From contig JAHILC010000216.1 of assembly GCA_018897225.1 (NCBI GenBank), positions 1 through 6,066 of the forward strand: 6,066 nucleotides of DNA. Direction: 5' to 3'. The notes under the pieces were generated by a model that had not been told where the DNA came from, made no database searches, and saw nothing but the letters and a program-made list of their open reading frames with translations. Positions 1 through 5,660 of this stretch are shown here, in pieces. Made by a program: the position numbers and the translations under genes. Origin of the DNA: Actinomycetota bacterium. Lineage in GTDB: Bacteria > Actinomycetota > Humimicrobiia > Humimicrobiales > Humimicrobiaceae. Position 1 is the first letter of the stretch, and every line of letters starts with the position of its first letter.

Positions 1-83
1 TAATATGTTTTTTAAATAAAAAATATAAGATTTTTAAGAAAAATAAATTTTTTTAAAAACTTATTGAATTAAGGAAAAATATC

Positions 84-112
84 TTGTATATTTCCCTATA
101 ATTTGCTATATA
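84..112 (+). promoter_or_regulatory. Probable promoter of the ferredoxin gene
   Basis: A -35-like TTGTAT (84-89) is followed by a 17-nt spacer and a TATATA -10 (107-112) preceded by TG (104-105), the extended -10 arrangement. An alternative -10, a perfect TATAAT at 97-102, has no recognisable -35 at 16-18 nt. The whole of 1-163 is extremely A/T-rich, so box matches arise easily by chance. No gene is visible in 1-163. Inference only. Confidence 0.4.
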
Positions 113-163
113 GAAAAGACAATTTAGCAATAATTAATATTTATATAGAAAGGAAGAATCCAA

Positions 164-355
164 GTGGAAATAAGAATAGACGAAGAGCTCTGCACAGGTT
201 GCGGACTTTGCGAGGAAACTTGCCCTGATATATTTAAAATGGATGAAGATAAAGATATAGCAGTGCTTATTAAAACTGACTATGACGAATATGATGATGA
301 ATGCATCCAGGAAGCAGTTGAGAGCTGCCCATCGGAAGCTATTGCAACTGATTAG
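164..355 (+). CDS. Small single-cluster [4Fe-4S] ferredoxin, 63 aa
   Basis: A small acidic cytoplasmic electron carrier. The N-terminus has the cluster motif C10-x2-C13-x2-C16-x3-C20-P, and the C-terminus has C55-P within SCPSEAI. The spacing matches the Thermotoga maritima-type monocluster ferredoxin, where the first three Cys and the last Cys bind one [4Fe-4S] cluster. The other two Cys (here C20 and C47) form a disulfide in that family, so the same is inferred here. At 63 residues it is full length for the family. The middle is rich in Asp and Glu, as expected for docking to oxidoreductases. The GTG start at 164 is chosen because AGGAAG (151-156) sits 7 nt upstream and the cysteine motif begins at residue 10. 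The gene appears monocistronic: it has its own promoter-like boxes and a terminator hairpin 36 nt after the stop. Its redox partner is not in the window. Confidence 0.93.
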   Translation: MEIRIDEELCTGCGLCEETCPDIFKMDEDKDIAVLIKTDYDEYDDECIQEAVESCPSEAIATD

Positions 356-390
356 CAGTTCGGCAACAAGCTTGGAATAAATAAAGAGTA

Positions 391-432
391 AATAAAATAG
401 TCCTGCAAAAAAGCAGGACTATTTTATTTTTT
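391..432. terminator. Bidirectional intrinsic terminator between ferredoxin and rpe
   Basis: A perfect 16-bp inverted repeat pairs 391-406 with 413-428 around a six-A loop; the core is AGTCCTGC/GCAGGACT. On the plus strand the core is followed by ATTTTATTTTTT. On the minus strand it is followed by ATTTTATTTACT. Both transcripts therefore get a G/C stem with a U-rich tail. It lies between the convergent ends of the ferredoxin gene (stop 353-355) and rpe (stop 472-474), so it probably serves both. Confidence 0.88.
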
Positions 433-462
433 GAATAATAAAGGTTCTCCAAATTATTAACA

Positions 463-480
463 ATTTTATGATCATAAAAT
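463..480. repeat. 18-bp perfect palindrome over the rpe stop codon
   Basis: ATTTTATGATCATAAAAT reads identically on both strands, and the rpe stop (TGA, complement of 472-474) lies inside it. It has no spacer, so an RNA hairpin would lose its central bases to the loop and leave an all-A/T stem. That makes it a poor terminator. It could be a protein-binding site, a secondary RNA-end structure, or chance in A/T-rich DNA. Function unknown. Confidence 0.5.
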
Positions 481-1167
481 AAATTTCCTTCTAGCGCTCT
501 CGATTATCTCCCGGGGATTTGATGCCTTGTAAATTGCAGTTCCCAGTACCAGAACATTAGCGCCTGCCGCTACTACTTTAGGAGCAGTTTCAAGATTTAT
601 GCCTCCGTCAACTCCAATATCAATATTTTTCCTGTTGTCAGAATAATTCTGATAATCATTTATCATTGTTTTTAATTTTTGTATTTTGTAAACCATTTCA
701 CCGATAAATTGCTGACCCCCAAAACCAGGATTTACAGTCATTATTAGAATCATGTCCAGATACTTGAAAACATTTTCAACAAAGCAAAGGGGTGTTGCGG
801 GATTTAATGCCACTGCTGCTTTAATTCCATGCTGCTTTATATAGTTAAGCGTTCTGTCAAGGTGCTTGCATTCTTCAACATGAACATTTATCAGGTCTGC
901 TCCACTATCAACAAAGCTGTCGATGTGCCTGTCAGGATTTTTTATCATCAGGTGAACATCCAGAAACAGCTTTGTATGCTTTCTAATTTCTTTTACTATC
1001 GGCTGGCCCAGCGTTATATTAGGCACAAAATTTCCATCCATTACATCAATGTGGAGCATATCCACACCAGCTTTTTCAACCATTTCAATTTCCTTGCCGA
1101 GATTCATGAAATCGGCATTTAGTATTGATGCAGAAATTTTGCAATTATTCTTAAATATTTCTTTCAT
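472..1167 (-). CDS. rpe: Ribulose-phosphate 3-epimerase, 231 aa
   Basis: A cytoplasmic TIM-barrel enzyme that interconverts D-ribulose-5-phosphate and D-xylulose-5-phosphate in the pentose phosphate pathway. The family motifs appear in order: SASILNADF (12-20), LHIDVMDGNFVPN (38-50), DVHLMI (70-75), NPATP (122-126), MTVNPGFGGQ (143-152), DIGVDGGI (183-190) and the phosphate-binding LVLGTAIY (206-213). The metal ligands and catalytic residues are all present: H39, D41, H72 and D187. The length is slightly above the usual 215-230. The N-terminus carries about nine residues before the first barrel strand. The ATG at 1167 is the only reasonable start, but the 21 nt before it contain no Shine-Dalgarno; they are almost entirely A and T. 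The gene follows hppA by 21 nt in the same frame, so it is probably co-transcribed with hppA and may depend on translation of it. It ends before the shared hairpin at 391-432. Confidence 0.96.
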   Translation of the reverse strand: MKEIFKNNCKISASILNADFMNLGKEIEMVEKAGVDMLHIDVMDGNFVPNITLGQPIVKEIRKHTKLFLDVHLMIKNPDRHIDSFVDSGADLINVHVEECKHLDRTLNYIKQHGIKAAVALNPATPLCFVENVFKYLDMILIMTVNPGFGGQQFIGEMVYKIQKLKTMINDYQNYSDNRKNIDIGVDGGINLETAPKVVAAGANVLVLGTAIYKASNPREIIESARRKFIL

Positions 1168-1188
1168 TTTTAATTTAAAACAAATTTT

Positions 1189-3324
1189 CTAAAAATGGAA
1201 TAATTTTCCGTAAAGATCAGCAACCAGTACTGCTGTTTGAATAGAAACTACACTTATCAGCTTAATCAATATATTCATTGATGGCCCGGCAGTATCTTTC
1301 AAAGGATCTCCTACCGTATCACCAACAACTGAAGCTGCATGCTCTGCTGTTCCGCTCCTGCCTTCTTCTTCAATTTTTTTCTTAGCATTATCCAGCGCAC
1401 CACCAGCATTTGCCATGAAAATTGCCTGGGCAAATCCCGATAATAGCGTTCCGATAATCAGCGCTACCACACCGCCAGGACCAAGTAAAATTCCTACAAT
1501 AACCGGTATAGCGAAGATCATTATTCCAGGTAAAATTATTCCTCTTTGAGCAGCTCTGGTAACAATTGTGATGAATGCCCTGGGATCCCCCTTTGATTTT
1601 CCAGCCAATATGTCTTTTATTTGTTTTCTGGCTTCGACTACAACCTTATTTGCGGCTTTACCTACGGCACCGATAAGAAGTGACGCAAATAAGAATGGAA
1701 GCATCACTCCTGTAAATAACCCGGCAAGTATTTTTGGATCTCTCATGAAATCTAACACTACTTTGACATAAAGAAGTTCAATTTTTGAAAAATAGGCCTG
1801 CCCTAATGCTAAAGCTGTAATAGCAGCGCTTCCAATAAGCAACCCTTTTCCGATAGCAGCTGTTGTATTGCCAACAGCATCAAGTTTGTCGGTAGTCCTT
1901 CTTACTTCAGGTGGTTGCTCTGTCATAGATGCAATACCGCCTGAATTATCTGCAATAGGTCCGTAAACATCTATGGTTATTGCAAATGGAGTTACTGCAA
2001 GCATTGCTACAGCTGCCATAGATACGCCATACAACCCCATTTTATAATCAGTAGAGCCATTTGAAACATAGAAGCTGAAAAGCATAACGCCGATTACTGT
2101 TAAGGCCGGGAGCAAACTGCTTTCCATGCCATATGCAAGCCCATTAACCACTACTGTTGCTGGTCCTGTTTTTGCACTTTCTGAAATATTTCTGGTTGGT
2201 CTGTATCTTGCATCGGTATATAAAAGAGTAAACAATCCGATTAAAAATCCCGCAAGAACTCCACCCAGCGATGCATAAAACAAGAAATTATATTGGGGTC
2301 CCAGTATATACCTCACAATAAAAAATGACATGATAATTATAGCTGCAACAGTAATAAAAAGACCAACAAGGGTTGTTCCAGTTAGCATGCTCACAGTTGC
2401 AGTCTCCTTACACTTACCTACAACCCATTTAATAATGAATATCGCAAGAATGGATGCTATGGCTCCTGCGGTTGAAATTATCATTGGCAAGATTAGGCTG
2501 TTTAACATTAATTGAGAACCTCTAAAGGCCAAAAACCCTAAAAACTCCGCTGCAACAATTGCTCCAACCCATGATTCCAACGAATCTGCTTTCATACCGC
2601 CAACATCACCAACGTTGTCGCCAACATTGTCTGCGATAGTTGCCGGATTTCTGTAATCATCCTCTGCAAGACCTGATTCAACTTTGCCAACATAATCAGC
2701 CCCCATATCTGCAGCCTTTGTAAATATTCCGCCGCCAGTCCGCATAAAGAATGCCGCAAAGCTTGCGCCTATTGTAAATGTGATTAGAATATTTACTACG
2801 CTCTCCATGCTGTCTATTGGATTTGTAGCGCCTCTTCCATAGTACCAGTAAAGAATGTTAAACCAGAAAGCTGTATAAAATAATGCTACTGTTCCTAAAA
2901 GAAGTCCTGCGGCTGAAGCAGCAGTAAATGCTATATTCATCGCCTCTCCAAGGCCTTTTTCCTTTGCAGCGTATGTTACCCTTGAGTTGGAAGTTGTAGA
3001 AATCCACATACCTATGTAACCAATTATTAGGCTGAATCCCATACCTGTGGCAAAAGCCGGAAGTGAAGGCCATTCAAGATATCCAAAGTAAACCATTATT
3101 CCGAAGAGGACTTCAAGGACAATAAAGAATATCCCCATCATTTTTGCCTGTTGATTCAGATATGCCCTGCTACCTACAAAGATTGCGTTGGATATCTCCT
3201 GCATCCTCGGAGTGCCTCTGCTTTTTTTACGAACCATAGAGGCAAAAATAATTGCAAGAAGCAGGCAAATGAACGAGCCTATGAATGGAATTATTCTGAT
3301 TAGCAGCAATTTTGACACCGACAT
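1189..3324 (-). CDS. hppA: K+-dependent ion-translocating membrane pyrophosphatase, 711 aa
   Basis: An integral membrane enzyme that hydrolyses pyrophosphate and exports Na+ and/or H+. It is very hydrophobic, in line with the family's usual 16 helices, and its length is typical. The substrate motifs are intact: [16 protein letters not shown] (201-216; K203, D206, D210, K214), DNVGDNVGD (232-240; D232, D236, D240), [12 protein letters not shown] (452-463) and [15 protein letters not shown] (667-681). [10 protein letters not shown] has Ala489 where K+-independent enzymes carry Lys, so K+ dependence is inferred. E250 falls in DSLES at the Glu position of Thermotoga Na+ pumps, not one turn later as in plant H+ pumps; D247, S188 and K688 of the gate are present. 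This favours Na+ transport, but a dual or Na+-regulated H+ pump is possible. The gate segment [13 protein letters not shown] departs from the usual DVAGMGADLFESY. The AAAGGAG ribosome site lies only 2 nt from the ATG; an in-frame GTG at codon 3 (3316-3318) is better spaced. It is probably first in an operon with rpe. Confidence 0.96.
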   Translation of the reverse strand: MSVSKLLLIRIIPFIGSFICLLLAIIFASMVRKKSRGTPRMQEISNAIFVGSRAYLNQQAKMMGIFFIVLEVLFGIMVYFGYLEWPSLPAFATGMGFSLIIGYIGMWISTTSNSRVTYAAKEKGLGEAMNIAFTAASAAGLLLGTVALFYTAFWFNILYWYYGRGATNPIDSMESVVNILITFTIGASFAAFFMRTGGGIFTKAADMGADYVGKVESGLAEDDYRNPATIADNVGDNVGDVGGMKADSLESWVGAIVAAEFLGFLAFRGSQLMLNSLILPMIISTAGAIASILAIFIIKWVVGKCKETATVSMLTGTTLVGLFITVAAIIIMSFFIVRYILGPQYNFLFYASLGGVLAGFLIGLFTLLYTDARYRPTRNISESAKTGPATVVVNGLAYGMESSLLPALTVIGVMLFSFYVSNGSTDYKMGLYGVSMAAVAMLAVTPFAITIDVYGPIADNSGGIASMTEQPPEVRRTTDKLDAVGNTTAAIGKGLLIGSAAITALALGQAYFSKIELLYVKVVLDFMRDPKILAGLFTGVMLPFLFASLLIGAVGKAANKVVVEARKQIKDILAGKSKGDPRAFITIVTRAAQRGIILPGIMIFAIPVIVGILLGPGGVVALIIGTLLSGFAQAIFMANAGGALDNAKKKIEEEGRSGTAEHAASVVGDTVGDPLKDTAGPSMNILIKLISVVSIQTAVLVADLYGKLFHF

Positions 3325-3386
3325 CTCTCCTTTAACTTTTTTAATAAAACTTTAAAGAAATCCACAGCTTTTGGTTATCTCTGGTT

Positions 3387-3415
3387 ATAGTATTAAAAAT
3401 TTATTTATTATTCAA
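3387..3415 (-). promoter_or_regulatory. Possible promoter for hppA-rpe
   Basis: Read on the minus strand, TTGAAT (3415-3410) is separated by 17 nt from TACTAT (3392-3387), each a 4/6 match to the sigma-70 boxes. The start of transcription would lie near 3380, about 55 nt before the hppA start codon. A better -10 hexamer, TATAAC (3389-3384), would need a 20-nt spacer. The A/T-rich context makes chance matches likely. Confidence 0.35.
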
Positions 3416-3436
3416 TAATTAGTTTTCTGTTTTTTT

Positions 3437-3456
3437 AAGAAATTTGAAGAAATTTG
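3437..3456 (+). repeat. Tandem 10-bp repeat upstream of the rib promoter
   Basis: AAGAAATTTG occurs twice back to back (3437-3446 and 3447-3456), ending 2 nt before the -35 box of the riboflavin promoter. Its core AGAAATTT appears a third time inside the spacer (3467-3474). The 10-bp period is about one helical turn, so it could be phased A/T tracts acting as an UP-like or bent element, or a binding site. Chance is possible. Confidence 0.5.
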
Positions 3457-3458
3457 GA

Positions 3459-3487
3459 TGGAAAATAGAAATTTTTTCTGCTATAAT
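3459..3487 (+). promoter_or_regulatory. Riboflavin operon promoter
   Basis: A consensus TATAAT (3482-3487) is preceded by TG at 3479-3480, an extended -10. A -35 match TGGAAA (3459-3464, 4/6) lies at exactly 17 nt. Transcription would begin near 3494-3496, about 45 nt before the first helix of the FMN riboswitch, which is where a promoter for this leader should be. Confidence 0.7.
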
Positions 3488-3540
3488 ATTTCCCTACAGA
3501 GCAATTGTTCTTTTTAAATTTAAATATCAAATTAAAATTT

Positions 3541-3678
3541 TAAGTTTTCGAGGATGGGTGCAATTCCCTACCGGCGGTAAAGTCCGCAAGCCTACATGCG
3601 ATGCCAAAGAGGCAATAAATAGGTTGACTTAGTTAAATTCTAAGGCCGACAGTTAAAGTCTGGATGGGAGAAAATTTA
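3541..3678 (+). promoter_or_regulatory. FMN riboswitch (RFN element)
   Basis: This is the conserved FMN-binding aptamer in the leader of the riboflavin genes. Signature blocks in order: GATGGGTGCAATTCCC (3550s-3560s), TACCGGCGGTAAAGTCCGC, a variable stem (CCTA 3591-3594 with TAGG 3620-3623, capped by TGCC 3602-3605 with GGCA 3611-3614), then GGCCGACAGTTAAAGTC and TGGATGGGAGAA. The closing helix P1 pairs 3541-3549 with 3670-3678, nine pairs including one G-T. FMN binding stabilises P1, and in this arrangement that should lead to termination at 3701-3733. The edges are set by P1. Recognition rests on conserved primary sequence, which is close to the family consensus throughout. Confidence 0.97.
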
Positions 3679-3718
3679 TGTCTTATTTAATTTTATAATT
3701 AAGCCATGGATTTTCTCC
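3667..3718 (+). promoter_or_regulatory. Antiterminator helix of the FMN riboswitch
   Basis: Bases 3667-3680 (GGAGAAAATTTATG) can pair with 3705-3718 (CATGGATTTTCTCC) as a continuous 14-bp helix with two G-U wobbles. This helix uses the 3' strand of aptamer P1 (3670-3678) and most of the 5' arm of the terminator (3701-3710), so it excludes both. Without FMN it should form and let transcription reach ribD. The pairing is read directly; the regulatory direction follows from the known mechanism of this family in Gram-positive-type leaders. Confidence 0.82.
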
Positions 3719-3733
3719 ATGGTTTTTTGTTTT
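3701..3733 (+). terminator. Riboswitch-controlled intrinsic terminator before ribD
   Basis: AAGCCATGGA (3701-3710) pairs with TCCATGGTTT (3716-3725), a 10-bp stem with one G-T and a TTTTC loop. It runs into the tract TTTTTTGTTTT (3723-3733). It ends 20 nt before the ribD start codon and overlaps the antiterminator, which makes it the off-state of the FMN switch. Confidence 0.88.
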
Positions 3734-3753
3734 CAACAGGATAAGTTAAGAAT

Positions 3754-5016
3754 ATGAGAGATACTAATATAAACGAATTTACCGAAAATGATAAAAAATA
3801 TATGAGGATTGCGATAAACCTTGCCCAAAAAGCAAAAGGGTATACAAGCCCGAACCCGGTTGTCGGCGCCATCATAGTAAGAGACGGCATAATAATTTCA
3901 AAAGGCTATCATAAAAAGGCTGGTTGCGCACATGCAGAAATAGAAGCTATAAACGCCTGCAGCAATAAGGCAGCGCTGAAAGGCTCTAGAATGTATGTTA
4001 CGTTGGAGCCTTGCTCTATTTATGGAAAAACACCCCCATGTGTTGATGCAATAATAAAGCATGGATTTGCAGAAATAGTTATTGGAAGTACTGATTTTAA
4101 TCCCAGGATAAACGGTAAGGGAATTGAAGCTTTACAAAAAGCAGGTATAAAGGTAAGGGCTGGGCTTTTCAGAGAAGAAATTAAAAGACAAAACGAGATT
4201 TTTTTTAAGCATATAACGGCAGCATCACCTTTTATCTGCTGTAAAATTGCTTCAAGCATAGACGGCAAGATTGCTGCCAAATCTTCTGATTCAAAGTGGA
4301 TCACATCTGGCCAGTCTCGAAAAATAGTTCAAAAAATAAGACAAGAATATGACTGTGTCGTGACAGGAATAAATACTATTTTAATTGACGACCCCTTCTT
4401 GTATCCCAGAAAGACTTCAGGGAACGAAGAAGATTTTGGTTCGGCTATGCTTCCTGACATCAGAAAAGGGAAGCAATTTTACAGGGTAGTGCTTGACTCG
4501 GGATTAAAACTGCCTTTTGATTCAAATATTGCAAGTACTGCAAACTTTGTAAAGACAATTGTTTTTACAAGCAATAAAATTTCAAAAGATGACTTTGGCC
4601 ATAGGGCCGGATACCTGTCTTGCAAAAATATAGATATTGTTAAAGTAAACAGCTATCAATCAGAAAATAAGAAAACATTGCTGCTGGACTTGAAGGAAAT
4701 CCTTGGAAAACTATACTCAGATTATACAATAACATCAGCGCTTCTCGAATCAGGCCCGGCTCTCGTAACTGAATTTTTAAAAAATAATCTCATTGATAAA
4801 TTCATTTTCTTCCTGGCGCCAAAAATTATTGGTGGAGACAGCAATTTTAACATGTTCTCAAGCCTTAATATAGGTAAGATTGATGATGTGTTAAGAATCA
4901 ACTTTGAAACAGTAAAAAAAATAAAAACAATTGGTTCTGGAAAAGGCAGCGCCTATACTGATATTATTATTGTAGCTTATCCTTCAGGAAGGGATATCAA
5001 ATGTTTACAGGAATAA
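3754..5016 (+). CDS. ribD: Bifunctional riboflavin deaminase/reductase RibD, 420 aa
   Basis: A cytoplasmic enzyme for two consecutive riboflavin steps: deamination of the pyrimidine 2,5-diamino-6-ribosylamino-4(3H)-pyrimidinone 5'-phosphate, then NADPH-dependent reduction of the ribose side chain. The N-terminal deaminase (about 15-150) has TSPNPVVGAIIV (31-42), the zinc ligand H60 with catalytic E62 in HAE, and LEPCSIYGKTPPC with ligands C87 and C96. The C-terminal reductase (about 158-412) shows CKIASSIDGKIA (163-174), SKWITS (180-185), GINTILIDDP (205-214), VVLDS (245-249), LLESGP (330-335) and APKIIGG (355-361). The usual DDPxLTVR reads DDPFLYPR here. The length is somewhat above the typical 360-380, partly from about 15 residues before the first motif. 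The start is fixed by an in-frame stop at 3742-3744; the nearest SD-like AGGA (3738-3741) is 12 nt away, so initiation may be modest. It is the first gene of the operon and overlaps ribE by 16 nt. Confidence 0.96.
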   Translation: MRDTNINEFTENDKKYMRIAINLAQKAKGYTSPNPVVGAIIVRDGIIISKGYHKKAGCAHAEIEAINACSNKAALKGSRMYVTLEPCSIYGKTPPCVDAIIKHGFAEIVIGSTDFNPRINGKGIEALQKAGIKVRAGLFREEIKRQNEIFFKHITAASPFICCKIASSIDGKIAAKSSDSKWITSGQSRKIVQKIRQEYDCVVTGINTILIDDPFLYPRKTSGNEEDFGSAMLPDIRKGKQFYRVVLDSGLKLPFDSNIASTANFVKTIVFTSNKISKDDFGHRAGYLSCKNIDIVKVNSYQSENKKTLLLDLKEILGKLYSDYTITSALLESGPALVTEFLKNNLIDKFIFFLAPKIIGGDSNFNMFSSLNIGKIDDVLRINFETVKKIKTIGSGKGSAYTDIIIVAYPSGRDIKCLQE

Positions 5017-5660
5017 TAAAAGAAACAGGCAAAATAAGTAAAATTAAGGATTCCAAAGACTGCAAAGAATTAACTATTGTATGCAGGCTTTTAACAATGG
5101 ACATGAAAATTGGAGATTCGATTGCCGTAAATGGTTGCTGCCTGACTGTTACAAGTTTTGATAAGGAGCGCTTTGCCTGCGATATTTCTTACAGCACCAT
5201 TAATTCTACAACTTTGGCGAATGTAAAAATTGGCGAGCTTTTAAATCTGGAAGATTCCTTAACTGCCATTGACAGGCTGGGCGGGCATTTTGTAACAGGA
5301 CATGTTGATGGTGTTGCAAAAATAGTAAAAATAGTAAAAATTGGCAATGCTTATAAACTGGATATAATACCGCCCTGGCGCCTTTTTCCATTCCTGGCAC
5401 AAAAGGGCTCGGCAGCGCTTGATGGTATAAGCCTTACAATAGCCCAGTCAAAAAAGGATTTAGTTTCTTTTGCCATAATTCCACACACCTTTGAAAATAC
5501 AAATTTAAAATTTAAAAAAGCAGGAGATCTTTTAAATATAGAAGTTGACATGATAGCCCGCTATATTGGCCAGCTTCTTAAAAATCCTGAAATAGAAAAT
5601 TCCAAAGAAAAAGAGGACCGCTTGAGGGAGATGCTTATAAAATATGAATTCCTTAAATAA
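5001..5660 (+). CDS. ribE: Riboflavin synthase alpha chain, 219 aa
   Basis: Catalyses dismutation of two 6,7-dimethyl-8-ribityllumazine molecules to riboflavin and a pyrimidine product, normally as a trimer. Two tandem lumazine-binding barrels are visible. The first has MFTGII (1-6), GDSIAVNGCCLTVTS (38-52) and STTLANVKIGELLNLE (69-84). The second starts at GGHFVTGHVDG (94-104) and has KGSAALDGISLTIAQ (135-149), IPHTFENTNL (160-169) and LNIEVDMIARYI (178-189). The essential N-terminal Phe2, C47 and H101 are in place. In the first barrel the usual Glu of the ETL..TTL motif is replaced by Ser65. A charged tail of about 25 residues follows the second barrel. The ATG at 5001 has a good AGGAAGGGA (4986-4994) upstream, inside ribD. 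The gene overlaps ribD by 16 nt and ribBA by 17 nt, indicating translational coupling. A 9-bp tandem repeat encodes KIVKIVKI (107-114). Confidence 0.96.
   Translation: MFTGIIKETGKISKIKDSKDCKELTIVCRLLTMDMKIGDSIAVNGCCLTVTSFDKERFACDISYSTINSTTLANVKIGELLNLEDSLTAIDRLGGHFVTGHVDGVAKIVKIVKIGNAYKLDIIPPWRLFPFLAQKGSAALDGISLTIAQSKKDLVSFAIIPHTFENTNLKFKKAGDLLNIEVDMIARYIGQLLKNPEIENSKEKEDRLREMLIKYEFLK

Noticed and set aside
1..83. Possible end of an upstream gene or an A/T-rich origin-like element
   Set aside because: No open frame, repeated box or G/C-containing hairpin is visible; it is only A/T-rich spacer.
88..98. ATATTTCCCTA shared with 3486-3496, both near promoters
   Set aside because: A single shared 11-mer is expected by chance in A/T-rich sequence of this length, and its position differs relative to the -10 boxes.
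829..1122. A 97-codon plus-strand open frame opposite rpe
   Set aside because: It is a shadow of rpe; the minus-strand frame has full family motifs and the plus frame has no recognisable features.
3444..3632. A 62-codon plus-strand open frame in the rib leader
   Set aside because: It runs through the promoter and most of the FMN aptamer; its sequence is explained by the RNA, and it has no ribosome site.
4020..4304. A 94-codon minus-strand frame inside ribD
   Set aside because: It is antisense to well-conserved deaminase and reductase motifs and has no support as a gene.
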